Assembly: GCF_001281405.1 (NCBI RefSeq)
Contig: NZ_CP010401.1
Span: 1,326,001 to 1,390,000 of the forward strand
DNA: 64,000 nucleotides
Source of the DNA: Bartonella ancashensis
GTDB lineage: Bacteria; Pseudomonadota; Alphaproteobacteria; Rhizobiales; Rhizobiaceae
Direction of reading: 5' to 3'
The notes below the pieces were generated by a model. It was not told the DNA's origin, made no database searches, and saw only the letters and a program-made list of their open reading frames with translations. The position numbers and the translations under genes are program-made. Below, piece after piece: positions 9,547-20,614 of this stretch (position 1 is its first letter; each line of letters starts with the position of its first letter).

Positions 9547-10068
9547 CCTTATTTCCTTCAACTCTAAAATTGGGACACTACTCGCATTTGCGCTCGTAAC
9601 ACGAAAACCTCACACGCATAAGCTTCATATTGTACAAAAATATTTTTTGTCAATTCAATTATTCTATAAAGTATGTTTAACTCTAAAAAAAATAAATAAA
9701 CTTCTTATTTTTGATATAAGAACACTAAAAAGAACAAATTATTTCCTTTTTTGGGATCATTTTATTTTTCAAATACCTCATGAGAGGTGATTTCACATCC
9801 CAAATAAAATAGTAAAAACACTAAATGAAACATGTAACAGCTTTTAGCAGCTTTATATTCTTGTGTTTGAAATGTACCTTTATTTTATAAAGAATCGCTT
9901 CCTGATATCTTTAGGCCCCTTCAATAATATTCTGAATTAAAATAAAAAATACACCAATTCATGATAATAAAAATATTTACAACCTATAGAGCTTTATTTT
10001 CACAGATACAATTAAACTTATTCTACATTAATACATAAAAAATTACTGACATATTCGATAGGATCATT
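9547..10068. other. Intergenic region between divergent mucR and the oligopeptidase
   Basis: The 522 bases are strongly AT-rich with runs of A and T. The mucR promoter is visible near 9624-9653. AT-rich tracts in this region could be MucR autoregulatory sites, but this is inference. I see no gene or RNA in it. Confidence 0.6.
9624..9653 (-). promoter_or_regulatory. Predicted mucR promoter (-35 TTGACA, -10 TATGAA)
   Basis: On the minus strand a perfect TTGACA (9648-9653) is followed after 18 bases by TATGAA (9624-9629, four of six consensus). The spacer holds the palindrome AAAAATATTTTT, a plausible binding place for an AT-preferring regulator such as MucR. The ATG is about 80 bases downstream. 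Confidence 0.5.
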
Positions 10069-12201
10069 ATGACTGACTCATCCGTATTTCCTCCCAAAGC
10101 ACGTAAGATCGCTCATGAAGACGTACAACACGGCGTTCGTCGCAATGATTTTTATCATTGGCTACGTGCTTCTAATTTTTCAGATGTTTTTAAAAACCCT
10201 CTTTGTCTTGATAAAAATATTCAACATCATCTTGAAAGTGAAAACAAGTACCAAGAATCTCAAATGGCTGATACCAAATCACTGCAAGATCTCCTTCTAA
10301 AAGAAATGAAAAATCGTATTCAAGAAAACAATAGTTCTGTTCCTGTTAAATGTAGTTCTTTCGCTTATGGATTTTTTTACGTCACCGGAGGACAGCAACC
10401 ACACTATTTTCGCACCCCAAGGGATGGAGGTAAAAAAACTATCTATCTTGACGGTGATAGCTTAGCTAAAGACAAGAATTACTTTAATCTTGTTTCAGTT
10501 AAAATATCTCCTAATCATACTCATGCTGCATGGGCTTATGATGACAATGGATCCGAATTTTATACAATTAAAATCCGAAATTTTGAAACCCTATCTGACT
10601 ACGAAGATACAGTTACTGACACATCTGGACAACTCGTATGGGATTCTAAATCTGAAGGATTTTTTTATACTAAAATAGATAAAAATCATCGTCCCTCAGA
10701 ACTTTATTACCATTTATTGCATACTGATCAATCTCAAGATAAGCTTATTTTCTGTGAAAATGATCCGGGATTTTTTTTGCAGATATGTGGTTCCAAACTT
10801 CACGATGTAATTTATATTAACGCTCATAATCACGAAACTTCAGAAATATGGCTTATTCCTGCCGCTACACCTCTTTCTCCTCCCCAGTGTGTACAAAAGC
10901 GGCAACACGGCGTTGAATACTCACTAACAGAAGGCGGTGATGTTTTTTACATCCTTACCAATCAAGACAATGCAAAAGACTTCAAAATCATGGTAGCACC
11001 ATGCACATCACCACAGTCAGAAAACTGGTCTGAACTCGTACCTCATAAACCTGGACGTCTAATTTTATCACATGATGCTTACCAAAATTTTCTTGTTTGG
11101 CTTGAACAAATTGAGGGATTACCTCACATACAATTCATGAACCGTTCCAGCAAAGAAATTCATTCTGTTTCTTTTACAGAAGAAGCCTATTCCTTAAATT
11201 TGCATGGCGCTGCTGAATATGATAGTTCGAGCATTCGTTTTTCTTACTCCTCTATGACAACACCTAAGCAACTTTTCGAGTATGAAGTAGAAAGCCAAAA
11301 GAGAAAGCTCTTAAAAACTCAAAAAATTCCTTCCGGACATAATAGAAAAAATTATATAACACGGCGCATCACAGCAACTGCAGAAGATGGTGAAACAATT
11401 CCTATCTCACTTCTTTACCACAAAAAAACAAAGCTAAACAGCCAAGCCCCCTGTTTGCTGTACGGCTACGGTGCTTATGGACTTTCCATATCTGCAAATT
11501 TTAATAGCAACATACTCTCACTCATCAATAGAGGATTCATCTACGCAATTGCCCATGTTCGTGGTGGAAAAGAAAAAGGTATGGAATGGTACGAAAAGGG
11601 AAAACTTTCCTTCAAACAAAATACGTTCACAGATTTTATTACCTGTGGACGCTACCTCGTCAATAACAAGTTTACAGCTCATGATCGACTAATTGCCCAA
11701 GGTGGATCAGCAGGAGGAATGCTGATGGGAGCCATAGCTAATATGGCTCCACAGGATTTTGCAGGAATTGTAGCTAATGTTCCTTTTGTTGATGTTTTAA
11801 CAACTATGCTTGATCCTTCACTTCCTTTAACACCTCCAGAATGGCCAGAATGGGGAAACCCTCTCAAATCAAAAGAAGATTACGATCTCATTGCTTCTTA
11901 CTCACCTTATGACAATATTAAGGCACAAAACTATCCCCCAATTCTTGTCACAGCAGGACTAACGGATCCTCGTGTAACTTATTGGGAACCTGCAAAATGG
12001 GTAGCCAAACTGCGTGATTTGAAGACAGACAATAACCCTATCTTACTGCGTATAAACATGGACGCGGGCCACACAGGCGCAACAGGGCGCTTTTCAAAAC
12101 TGGAAGAAGTTGCTTACATATACGCATTCATTCTGAAAATAGCAGAAAAAACGGCTTCTAAAGGTAATCCCTCCATTTTCCTTACACTTCCTCCAACCTG
12201 A
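10069..12201 (+). CDS. ptrB: S9 family oligopeptidase B (protease II)
   Basis: This is a cytosolic prolyl-oligopeptidase-family serine peptidase that cuts short peptides, probably after basic residues like oligopeptidase B. The length of 710 residues fits. The N-terminal propeller covers about 70-420. The alpha/beta-hydrolase domain at the C-terminus has S547 in 'GGSAGG', D633 in 'TAGLTDPRV' and H668 in 'DAGHTGATGR'. The segments 'YGYGAYG' and 'AHVRGGKEKGMEWYEKGK' are typical of oligopeptidase B. It is transcribed alone, convergent with sodB. Assignment to OpB rather than another S9A member rests on the C-terminal motifs; substrate preference was not tested. Confidence 0.9.
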   Translation: MTDSSVFPPKARKIAHEDVQHGVRRNDFYHWLRASNFSDVFKNPLCLDKNIQHHLESENKYQESQMADTKSLQDLLLKEMKNRIQENNSSVPVKCSSFAYGFFYVTGGQQPHYFRTPRDGGKKTIYLDGDSLAKDKNYFNLVSVKISPNHTHAAWAYDDNGSEFYTIKIRNFETLSDYEDTVTDTSGQLVWDSKSEGFFYTKIDKNHRPSELYYHLLHTDQSQDKLIFCENDPGFFLQICGSKLHDVIYINAHNHETSEIWLIPAATPLSPPQCVQKRQHGVEYSLTEGGDVFYILTNQDNAKDFKIMVAPCTSPQSENWSELVPHKPGRLILSHDAYQNFLVWLEQIEGLPHIQFMNRSSKEIHSVSFTEEAYSLNLHGAAEYDSSSIRFSYSSMTTPKQLFEYEVESQKRKLLKTQKIPSGHNRKNYITRRITATAEDGETIPISLLYHKKTKLNSQAPCLLYGYGAYGLSISANFNSNILSLINRGFIYAIAHVRGGKEKGMEWYEKGKLSFKQNTFTDFITCGRYLVNNKFTAHDRLIAQGGSAGGMLMGAIANMAPQDFAGIVANVPFVDVLTTMLDPSLPLTPPEWPEWGNPLKSKEDYDLIASYSPYDNIKAQNYPPILVTAGLTDPRVTYWEPAKWVAKLRDLKTDNNPILLRINMDAGHTGATGRFSKLEEVAYIYAFILKIAEKTASKGNPSIFLTLPPT

Positions 12202-12245
12202 TCAACCACAAGACCTACAGCTGAGCATATGTACTATACACCCTC

Positions 12246-12848
12246 CTAGAATTTGCAATTTTCATATAGCTCCAAAACATAATCCCAGTTGATCAGATGA
12301 TCTACAAAAGCTTCCAAATATTTTGGACGCGCATTGCGATAGTCAATGTAATAAGAATGCTCCCACACATCAACACCTAAAATCGGCTGAGCTCCGTGGA
12401 TAAGAGGGTTTTCACCATTAGGTGTTTTCATAATCTTCAGCTCACCATCCTGAACAGCAAGCCATGCCCAACCAGAACCGAATTGAGATGTACCCGCAAC
12501 AATAAAATCTGCACGAAACTTATCATAACTACCAAAACTACTTTCCAAAGACTTCATTAATTTCTCAGGAATTTTGCTACCACCACCATCTTTCTTCATC
12601 CATTTCCAAAAGTGAGTATGGTTATAATACTGCGATATATTATTAAACAAACCAACATGAGTATTGAAGCTTTCTACTACAAGATCTTCAAGACATTTCT
12701 CTTCTAGCTTTAAATCTTTTATAAAATTATTGGCATTGATAAGATACGTTAGGTAGTGCTTATCATGATGATACTCAAGCGTTTCACGCGACATATAAGG
12801 TGCAAGAGCATCATAATTATAAGGTAATTCAATTAATTCAAAAGCCAT
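12246..12848 (-). CDS. sodB: Superoxide dismutase, iron type
   Basis: This enzyme dismutates superoxide in the cytoplasm. It has 200 residues, normal for the family. Metal ligands fit H27 in 'EYHHDKHY', the histidine of 'NHTHFWKWM', and the aspartate and histidine of 'DVWEHSYYIDY'. The glutamine in 'SQYYNHT' occupies the place of the FeSOD outer-sphere glutamine, and 'QFGSGWAWL' also fits the Fe class rather than Mn. No signal peptide is seen. It converges with the oligopeptidase gene and has no operon partner. Confidence 0.94.
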   Translation of the reverse strand: MAFELIELPYNYDALAPYMSRETLEYHHDKHYLTYLINANNFIKDLKLEEKCLEDLVVESFNTHVGLFNNISQYYNHTHFWKWMKKDGGGSKIPEKLMKSLESSFGSYDKFRADFIVAGTSQFGSGWAWLAVQDGELKIMKTPNGENPLIHGAQPILGVDVWEHSYYIDYRNARPKYLEAFVDHLINWDYVLELYENCKF

Positions 12849-13155
12849 TTCAAAAACTCCTCTATTCTAATTATTTAAGATTACTCACTAATCTAACCCG
12901 GCGCCTATAGCCTCTAAAAGAACATCACAAAAACACTGCCTCCAATAACCAAATTTTCATGATTATGGTTCACAAACAAACTAAAAAAGTAAGAAAAATT
13001 ACCCTAAACTACTCACACAGAACATCTGTTTAAAACTGAAATTCTTTAAATAACCACAAATGCCAGTCTAAAAAAATATAAAAAAGACAACAAAACATCA
13101 CTCAACGAACCTGTGCATCAAAAACGATTTATTATGGTGAACTTTTTTAGAACCC
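12849..13155. other. Intergenic region upstream of sodB
   Basis: These 307 bases lie between sodB and the tRNA gene, both on the minus strand. They should hold the sodB promoter and the tRNA 3' trailer. I see no convincing promoter, terminator or open frame. Confidence 0.55.
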
Positions 13156-13230
13156 TGGCTGGGGTACCTGGATTCGAACCAGGGAATGCCGGTACCAAAA
13201 ACCGGTGCCTTACCACTTGGCTATACCCCA
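13156..13230 (-). tRNA. tRNA-Gln (anticodon TTG)
   Basis: The minus strand folds into a cloverleaf: a seven-base acceptor stem (TGGGGTA with TACCCCA), D-arm with GCCAAGTGGTAAGGC, anticodon stem CCGGT/ACCGG around loop TTTTGGT with anticodon TTG, and T-arm CCTGG-TTCGAAT-CCAGG. G is the discriminator and CCA is encoded (13156-13158). It decodes CAA and, by wobble, CAG. It is a single gene with no tRNA cluster. Confidence 0.97.
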
Positions 13231-13859
13231 AAAACACGATTATATCTATGACTGCGCCTTATACCGATTCTTGTAATCCTACACAACACTTGAAAGTAAA
13301 AGCCCTTATTTTTCTCTAGTATAAATAGCCTATCTACAATAACAACAGAGTTTTAAATACCCCTCAGAACATTGGCGCTTTCTCCCCAATAAAATGAAAA
13401 AAACAAACTTACCGCAACACAGCACCTACCGCTACAGTAAATCCCCGCTATTCTATCATGAAACCTCACTACCTAATAGTGCAAAATACACACACTATAA
13501 TATCTAAAAACAATATTGCCAGATTCTAAATACATAAACCACCATCAAACTTAACACATAGCGATGACTGCTTCATATTTGAACCCTACTTACCTCCACA
13601 AAAAACCTACTATACTCAATTCAATTAAGTCTGGCATTATATCATTACAAAAACTATCTATCCTCATAAAATAGATGATTTATTATTTTTCTGCTTTCTT
13701 CTTCCAACTGTAAATAGCGATTCATGAATAGATCTTACCTGTAACATAAATTGCATAAACACCTCTTCAAAAAACTTTTCCTGAAAAACTAACTTCTAAC
13801 AATAAAAGCACAACAATTTCTCTACAAATACCCCCTCATCAAAAACAGAAATAGTATCT
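13231..13859. other. Long intergenic region, no supported gene
   Basis: Apart from the tRNA promoter at its left edge, these 629 bases hold nothing I can recognise on either strand. Stops are frequent in all frames. It is probably eroded sequence downstream of ppdK. Confidence 0.6.
13239..13244 (-). promoter_or_regulatory. -10 element of the tRNA-Gln promoter
   Basis: A perfect TATAAT on the minus strand ends eight bases before the mature tRNA 5' end. The matching -35 (TCGGTA at 17 bases) is weak, which is common for alphaproteobacterial tRNA promoters. Confidence 0.5.
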
Positions 13860-16532
13860 TTAGCTCAGTTCTTTCTTAGCAATTGCAGATTGTGCAGCTG
13901 CCAAACGTGCAATAGGTACCCGAAAAGGTGAGCATGAAACGTAATCCAAATTATTCTCTTCACACAGAGCAATAGAATGAGGATCACCTCCATGTTCGCC
14001 ACAAATACCCAATTTAAGCGTCTCACGCCGAGAACGTCCACGCTGTGCAGCTAAAGAAATAAGCTCACCTACCCCATCACAATCAAGCGATACAAAAGGA
14101 TCTTTTTTGAGAATTCCTTTTTGAAGATATGTTGCCAAAAATGGAGCAGCATCATCCCGTGAAATACCAAAAGTTGTTTGTGTCAAATCATTTGTGCCGA
14201 ACGAAAAAAATTCCGCAGTTACTGCAATTTTGTCTGCTTGAAGAGCTGCTCTTGGAAGTTCAATCATCGTTCCAATTATATACTGAATATGCACTCCCTT
14301 TTCTTTCATCACTTCACTAGCAACATGATCAATGCAAGCTTTAACAAAATCCAATTCAGCTTTAAGAGCAATGAGTGGCACCATAATTTCGAGCATAACG
14401 GGAGCTCCAGAACTTTGAAATGCTTCTGCTGCTGCTTCAAAAATTGCTCGAGCTTGCATTTCTGCAATTTCAGGATAAGTAATAACTAGACGACACCCTC
14501 GCAACCCGAGCATAGGATTAAACTCGTGCAGTTGCTGAACACGTTCAGAAAGTACTTCCACAGAAATCCCCATAGCCACTGCAACATCGTGAATTTCTAT
14601 TTCTGTTTTTGGCAAAAATTCATGCAAGGGAGGATCCAAAAGGCGAATAGTGACAGGTAAACCAGACATAATCTCAAATAACTCTGTAAAATCTGATCGC
14701 TGCATCGGCAAAAGCTTATCTAATGCCCTACGGCGTCCATCTTCATCGCTACTCAAAATCATCTCACGCATGGCGATAATACGCTCACCTGCAAAAAACA
14801 TATGCTCAGTACGACAAAGACCAATACCTTCTGCTCCAAAAGAACGCCCCATACGTGCATCAGATGGAGTATCCGCATTGATGCGAATTTTCATTCGTCG
14901 CATTCCATCAGCCCACGCCATAAGCTTGGAAAAATCTCCACAAAGCTCCGGCTGCAACATCGCAACCTTTCCTTCTAAAATTTCTCCACTGCTACCATCA
15001 ATAGTAATAATATCACCCTTCTGGAAGCTATGATCTGAAACAATCATTGTATTTGTTCTATAATCGATACGTATTCCCCCTGCACCAGCAACGCAAGGTT
15101 TTCCCATGCCACGTGCAACAACAGCAGCATGACTTGTCATACCACCACGCGTTGTCAAAATCCCTTCTGCAGCGTGCATACCATGAATGTCTTCTGGACT
15201 CGTCTCTATACGAACCAAAATAACCTTTCGCCCTTCTTTTGAAGCTATTTCTGCTTCATCTGAACTAAAAACAATTTCACCTGTTGCTGCACCTGGAGAA
15301 GCAGGTAAACCACGTGCAACGATAAAACGTTTTGCTTCAGGATCAAGAGTTGGATGCAAAAGCTGGTCAAGAGATTTTGGCTCAATCCGCATCACAGCTT
15401 CCTCACGACTGATCAATCCCTCTTCGACCATTTCGACTGCTATCTTTAAAGCTGCACGTGCTGTTCGTTTTCCAGAACGAGTTTGTAAAATCCATAATTT
15501 ACCTTTTTCAATTGTAAATTCGAGATCTTGCATATCTCGATAATGCTGTTCAAGCCTATTTGCTATTTGACAAAATTCTTCAAAAGCTCTTGGCATAATT
15601 TTTTCTAATGATGGCTTAGATGAACCAGCAGCTAAACGAGCTGACTCCGTGATATTTTGTGGCGTACGAATACCTGCTACAACATCCTCACCCTGCGCGT
15701 TAATTAGAAACTCACCATACAGTTCTTTCTTTCCCGTAGAAGGGTTACGTGTAAATGCTACACCTGTCGCCGAATCCTCTCCCATATTACCAAATACCAT
15801 GGCTTGTACATTAACCGCCGTCCCCCAATTTTCAGGAATAGCATGCAACCGACGGTAAGTGATTGCACGTGCTGTCATCCAACTAGAAAAAACTGCTCCG
15901 ATCGCACCCCACAGCTGTTCTTCAGGATCTTGTGGAAAAGGCCTTCCCAATTTTATTTCAACACAATTTTTGTAAGAAGTTATGACACTTTTCCAATCAT
16001 TTGCTGTCACCTCCGTATCAAAAGTATAACCGCTTTTAACCTTTACATCATCAAGAATATCTTCAAAAAATGAATGCTCTAGCCCTAAAACAACATTAGA
16101 ATACATTTGGATAAAACGGCGATAACTGTCGTAAGCAAATCGTTCATTATTACTCTGCTTGGCAATGATCTCTACGGTTTCATCATTCATGCCGAGATTA
16201 AGAACTGTATCCATCATCCCTGGCATAGAAGCCCGAGACCCTGAACGAACAGAAAGTAATAGTGGTACCTTACTATGACCTAATTCACGTCCTGTTTGCT
16301 TACTTATACGCTCCAATGCCTTCCCGACAGCCTCTTTCAACCCTTCCGGATAGATTTTATCATGCGCATAATAAAAATTGCAAACCTCCGTCGTAATGGT
16401 GAAACCAGGTGGAACAGGTAGAGCAAGATTGCTCATTTCTGCTAAATTAGCTCCTTTACCACCGAGGAGATCCCGCTCATTAGCATTCCCTTCTGCACTA
16501 CCATCGCCAAAAGCATAAACCCATTTCGTCAC
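13860..16532 (-). CDS. ppdK: Pyruvate, phosphate dikinase
   Basis: PpdK interconverts pyruvate, ATP and Pi with phosphoenolpyruvate, AMP and PPi in the cytoplasm. I prefer the GTG at 16532 because AAAGG lies nine bases before it and the protein then begins 'TKWVYAFGDG' as in relatives (890 residues); an upstream ATG at 16574 in the same frame has no ribosome site. The ATP-grasp domain comes first ('LLGGKGANLAEM', 'SVRSGSRASMPGMMDT'). The central domain has the phospho-histidine in 'GGMTSHAAVVARGMGKPC' (H482 counted from 16574). The C-terminal TIM barrel binds PEP ('GLCRTEHMFF', 'SFGTNDLTQTTFG', 'CGEHGGDP'). In rhizobia ppdK lies beside glyS, but not here. Confidence 0.95.
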   Translation of the reverse strand: MTKWVYAFGDGSAEGNANERDLLGGKGANLAEMSNLALPVPPGFTITTEVCNFYYAHDKIYPEGLKEAVGKALERISKQTGRELGHSKVPLLLSVRSGSRASMPGMMDTVLNLGMNDETVEIIAKQSNNERFAYDSYRRFIQMYSNVVLGLEHSFFEDILDDVKVKSGYTFDTEVTANDWKSVITSYKNCVEIKLGRPFPQDPEEQLWGAIGAVFSSWMTARAITYRRLHAIPENWGTAVNVQAMVFGNMGEDSATGVAFTRNPSTGKKELYGEFLINAQGEDVVAGIRTPQNITESARLAAGSSKPSLEKIMPRAFEEFCQIANRLEQHYRDMQDLEFTIEKGKLWILQTRSGKRTARAALKIAVEMVEEGLISREEAVMRIEPKSLDQLLHPTLDPEAKRFIVARGLPASPGAATGEIVFSSDEAEIASKEGRKVILVRIETSPEDIHGMHAAEGILTTRGGMTSHAAVVARGMGKPCVAGAGGIRIDYRTNTMIVSDHSFQKGDIITIDGSSGEILEGKVAMLQPELCGDFSKLMAWADGMRRMKIRINADTPSDARMGRSFGAEGIGLCRTEHMFFAGERIIAMREMILSSDEDGRRRALDKLLPMQRSDFTELFEIMSGLPVTIRLLDPPLHEFLPKTEIEIHDVAVAMGISVEVLSERVQQLHEFNPMLGLRGCRLVITYPEIAEMQARAIFEAAAEAFQSSGAPVMLEIMVPLIALKAELDFVKACIDHVASEVMKEKGVHIQYIIGTMIELPRAALQADKIAVTAEFFSFGTNDLTQTTFGISRDDAAPFLATYLQKGILKKDPFVSLDCDGVGELISLAAQRGRSRRETLKLGICGEHGGDPHSIALCEENNLDYVSCSPFRVPIARLAAAQSAIAKKELS

Positions 16533-16615
16533 GGCACCAGCCTTTCTGTTATTATAAATATTAACACGTCGCATGATCTAGATTTATCGACTTTTATTAT
16601 CAACGATAATATCTT

Positions 16616-17266
16616 TTAAAGAAAACTATCAATTATCGAGGAAAATTTATCCATTGACATTAAACCCTCGTATTTATAGCCATTAATGAAGAAAGTAGGG
16701 GTCGCCGTAACACCAAGTTCTCTTCCACGCTCAGCAGATGCATTAACTTCATCCAAAATGGATTGATTTTGTAAGCAAGAATCAAAACCCTCATCTGTAA
16801 GACCTGCCATAGAACCAATTTTTCTTAACGGCGTTAAAGCATCTTGTACCCAAGCCCACTCATTTTGTTTTTGGAATAGAACACTTATCAAAGGAAAGTA
16901 ACGATCTTCCGGTACACACCGTGCCAACATAAAACCTGCCGTTGCCCGAGGATCAAAAGCAAAATCACGAAAAATAAGTCTCACTTTCCCTGTTTTAATG
17001 TATTTTTTACGAATCTCAGGAAGTATACTATTGTAAAAATCAGCGCAATGAACACATGTGAGTGATGCATATTCAACAATTACCACAGGTGCATTTACAT
17101 CACCTTCAGATCTATCAGATACACCGCCTGATTGGAGCAGCTTGACCATATCCACCGCTGGAGCTGACCTCATCGCACCAGCAAAAGCTGTCGCCTCGTG
17201 AGAAAGCATAATCACAGAAAAAGTAAAAAAAACTCTGAAAAAAGAAAAAAAATGGCGATGGAACAT
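16616..17266 (-). CDS. DsbA-family periplasmic thiol-disulfide oxidoreductase
   Basis: This is a secreted thioredoxin-fold protein that introduces or isomerises disulfides. The start at 17266 follows the stop of the preceding gene and gives a normal signal peptide (about 1-29, ending 'HEATAFA'); a longer frame to 17305 would overlap that gene. The active site is 'CVHC' (C71, C74), and 'VTATPTFFINGYKYEG' holds the cis-proline of the fold. It is 216 residues, typical of the BdbD/ScoB-like group (Thioredoxin_4). It lies just downstream of the DciA-like gene, as in other alphaproteobacteria. Confidence 0.88.
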   Translation of the reverse strand: MFHRHFFSFFRVFFTFSVIMLSHEATAFAGAMRSAPAVDMVKLLQSGGVSDRSEGDVNAPVVIVEYASLTCVHCADFYNSILPEIRKKYIKTGKVRLIFRDFAFDPRATAGFMLARCVPEDRYFPLISVLFQKQNEWAWVQDALTPLRKIGSMAGLTDEGFDSCLQNQSILDEVNASAERGRELGVTATPTFFINGYKYEGLMSMDKFSSIIDSFL

Positions 17267-17288
17267 AAAGAACACTTCTCTGTCGTTA

Positions 17289-17855
17289 TTAAATGAAATA
17301 AGCACGATGCTTCCTCAGTGTACTAAAAAATATAAAAACACCCCGTTTATTATTTTTTTCTGCGAAAATGCAACATCCAAGTTCATAAAGTGATTGGCAT
17401 AAAGTCTCATTTTCAATATTTTGCAGCATTTTTCTCACACGATTTTTGTCTTCTTCACTTATAGTTCTTGCCTTTTTCGAACTATCAATAACACTTACTA
17501 TCTGTTTTTGTTCTATCTTTATGCGATTAATTGCAATATACCCAAAAAAACTATTAATTCGCTGAATCAACTCACTTATTTCATGCATTAACTTAGGTGC
17601 AAAAAAACTCTCACATGCTATAATGAGTGTAGCAGGATAAAAATCCTCATCCTGATGTAAACGACGGCTCCAAACAATTCTAAGCGGCATTGTGCACTCA
17701 GCGATATCACAGCCAACAATTTGCGACCAGTACTCCAAAAGCTTCACGCTAAGCCCTGTCCGTTTGCATAGAACTGGATCAAGCACACCAAAAACAGACT
17801 CAGAAAGAGAATAAAAATACCCCTGATGCTTCTTGTTCATCGTATCACTGAACAT
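17289..17855 (-). CDS. DUF721 (DciA-like) protein
   Basis: DUF721 proteins include DciA, which helps load the replicative helicase in bacteria lacking DnaC; the link is by family only. The domain is at the N-terminus ('VLDPVLCKRTGLSVKLLEYWSQIVG', here split as 'VLDPVLCKRTGLS' and 'LLEYWSQIVG', then 'PATLIIACESFFAPKLMHE'). I place the start at an ATG near 17855 because the frame further upstream (to 17954) encodes cysteine-rich residues unlike the family; 17840 is another candidate. It is divergent from mutY and followed by the DsbA-like gene, a conserved neighbourhood. Confidence 0.75.
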   Translation of the reverse strand: MFSDTMNKKHQGYFYSLSESVFGVLDPVLCKRTGLSVKLLEYWSQIVGCDIAECTMPLRIVWSRRLHQDEDFYPATLIIACESFFAPKLMHEISELIQRINSFFGYIAINRIKIEQKQIVSVIDSSKKARTISEEDKNRVRKMLQNIENETLCQSLYELGCCIFAEKNNKRGVFIFFSTLRKHRAYFI

Positions 17856-18039
17856 TTTGAAGATGCAATACCCTCTCTCTATACAAGCCCATTTCCCCCA
17901 ACCATTAAACCTCATTAACGATTTAACTACCGCCATACATAAGCAGCACCCCAATAATTTCTGTTTAACACAGAAAGTAAATTACGAAAAATAATACCCC
18001 CTCTTTACATTTTATCCATTCTTGTGGTTAAAAACAACA

Positions 18040-19098
18040 ATGGATGAGATTTCTTCACGCCTTCTTGCTTGGTATGACAAAAATCATCGCCTTTTGCCGT
18101 GGCGTGTTGCTCCTAAAAAACAAGCAACAAGAAATTTTCCAGATCCTTATAAAGTTTGGCTGTCCGAAATCATGCTCCAACAAACAACGGTTGAAGCCGT
18201 CAAGCCATATTTTAAAAAATTTATAAAATTTTGGCCTGATCTTGCATCTTTATCACTTACATCACAAGACGATATCATGAAAGCATGGGCTGGCCTTGGT
18301 TATTATTCCCGTGCACGTAATCTTAAAAATTGCGCTCACCAACTTATGGAAAATTATGAAGGAAAATTTCCACAATCCATGAAAATATTACGGACTTTGC
18401 CTGGAATTGGGGATTATACCGCAGCAGCAATTGCCGCTATTGCCTTCGGCCACCCTATCGCTGTTATTGATAGCAATGTTGAACGCATTGTAACCCGTCT
18501 ATTTGCTATAGCTTCAATATTACCCAAAGCAAAACCTGAAATTAAAGAGAAAACACAAAAAATCACCCCCTTAAATCGCCCAGGAGATTTTGCACAGGCT
18601 ATGATGGATCTGGGAGCAACGGTTTGTACACCCCGTAAACCATTGTGTCCAGCATGCCCTCTCGAAAATTTATGCGAAGCAAAAAAAATGCAGGTGGCAG
18701 AAAACTTTCCAGTAAAACCACCTAAAAAAGCGCAGCCCTCTAAAACTGGCGCCGCTTTTGTGATACTCAATACAAATAGGCAAATTTACTTAGAAAAACG
18801 ATCCACTCAAAAATTGCTTAATGGAATGACACAGATTCCTAACAATATTGGATCAAACGATGAAAATGGAAAGCTTCATCCACCTTTCCCTACCAATTGG
18901 CAATTCAAAGGACAAATCAAACATATTTTTACCCATTTTTCCTTAAAACTTGATATATACTACACTGATAACATTGATGAATTAGATCTTGAAAATGGTT
19001 GGTGGTGTGATATCCATCAACTTGCCAATGAAGCTCTACCTACTGTCATGAAAAAAGCCATTGCTATGGCCATCCCCAATCTATTTAAACCAAAATAA
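18040..19098 (+). CDS. mutY: A/G-specific adenine DNA glycosylase MutY
   Basis: MutY removes adenine mispaired with 8-oxoguanine. The ATG at 18040 gives the family opening ('LLAWYDKNHRLLPWR'); a TTG six codons earlier is also in frame. The catalytic glutamate lies in 'WLSEIMLQQTTVEAV'. The helix-hairpin-helix is 'LPGIGDYTAAAIAAIAFG' and the catalytic aspartate follows in 'VIDSNVERI'. The [4Fe-4S] cysteines fit C-x6-C-x2-C-x5-C ('CTPRKPLCPACPLENLC'). The C-terminal NUDIX-like domain (about 230-350) reads 8-oxoG. At 352 residues it is full length. Confidence 0.95.
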   Translation: MDEISSRLLAWYDKNHRLLPWRVAPKKQATRNFPDPYKVWLSEIMLQQTTVEAVKPYFKKFIKFWPDLASLSLTSQDDIMKAWAGLGYYSRARNLKNCAHQLMENYEGKFPQSMKILRTLPGIGDYTAAAIAAIAFGHPIAVIDSNVERIVTRLFAIASILPKAKPEIKEKTQKITPLNRPGDFAQAMMDLGATVCTPRKPLCPACPLENLCEAKKMQVAENFPVKPPKKAQPSKTGAAFVILNTNRQIYLEKRSTQKLLNGMTQIPNNIGSNDENGKLHPPFPTNWQFKGQIKHIFTHFSLKLDIYYTDNIDELDLENGWWCDIHQLANEALPTVMKKAIAMAIPNLFKPK

Positions 19099-19170
19099 CT
19101 CCACCTTACATAGGAATTCAAAATAAGCAAAATCCAATCCTGTGATAGAAATAGGGATTCGACTAAAAAT

Positions 19171-20614
<1,444 letters not shown>

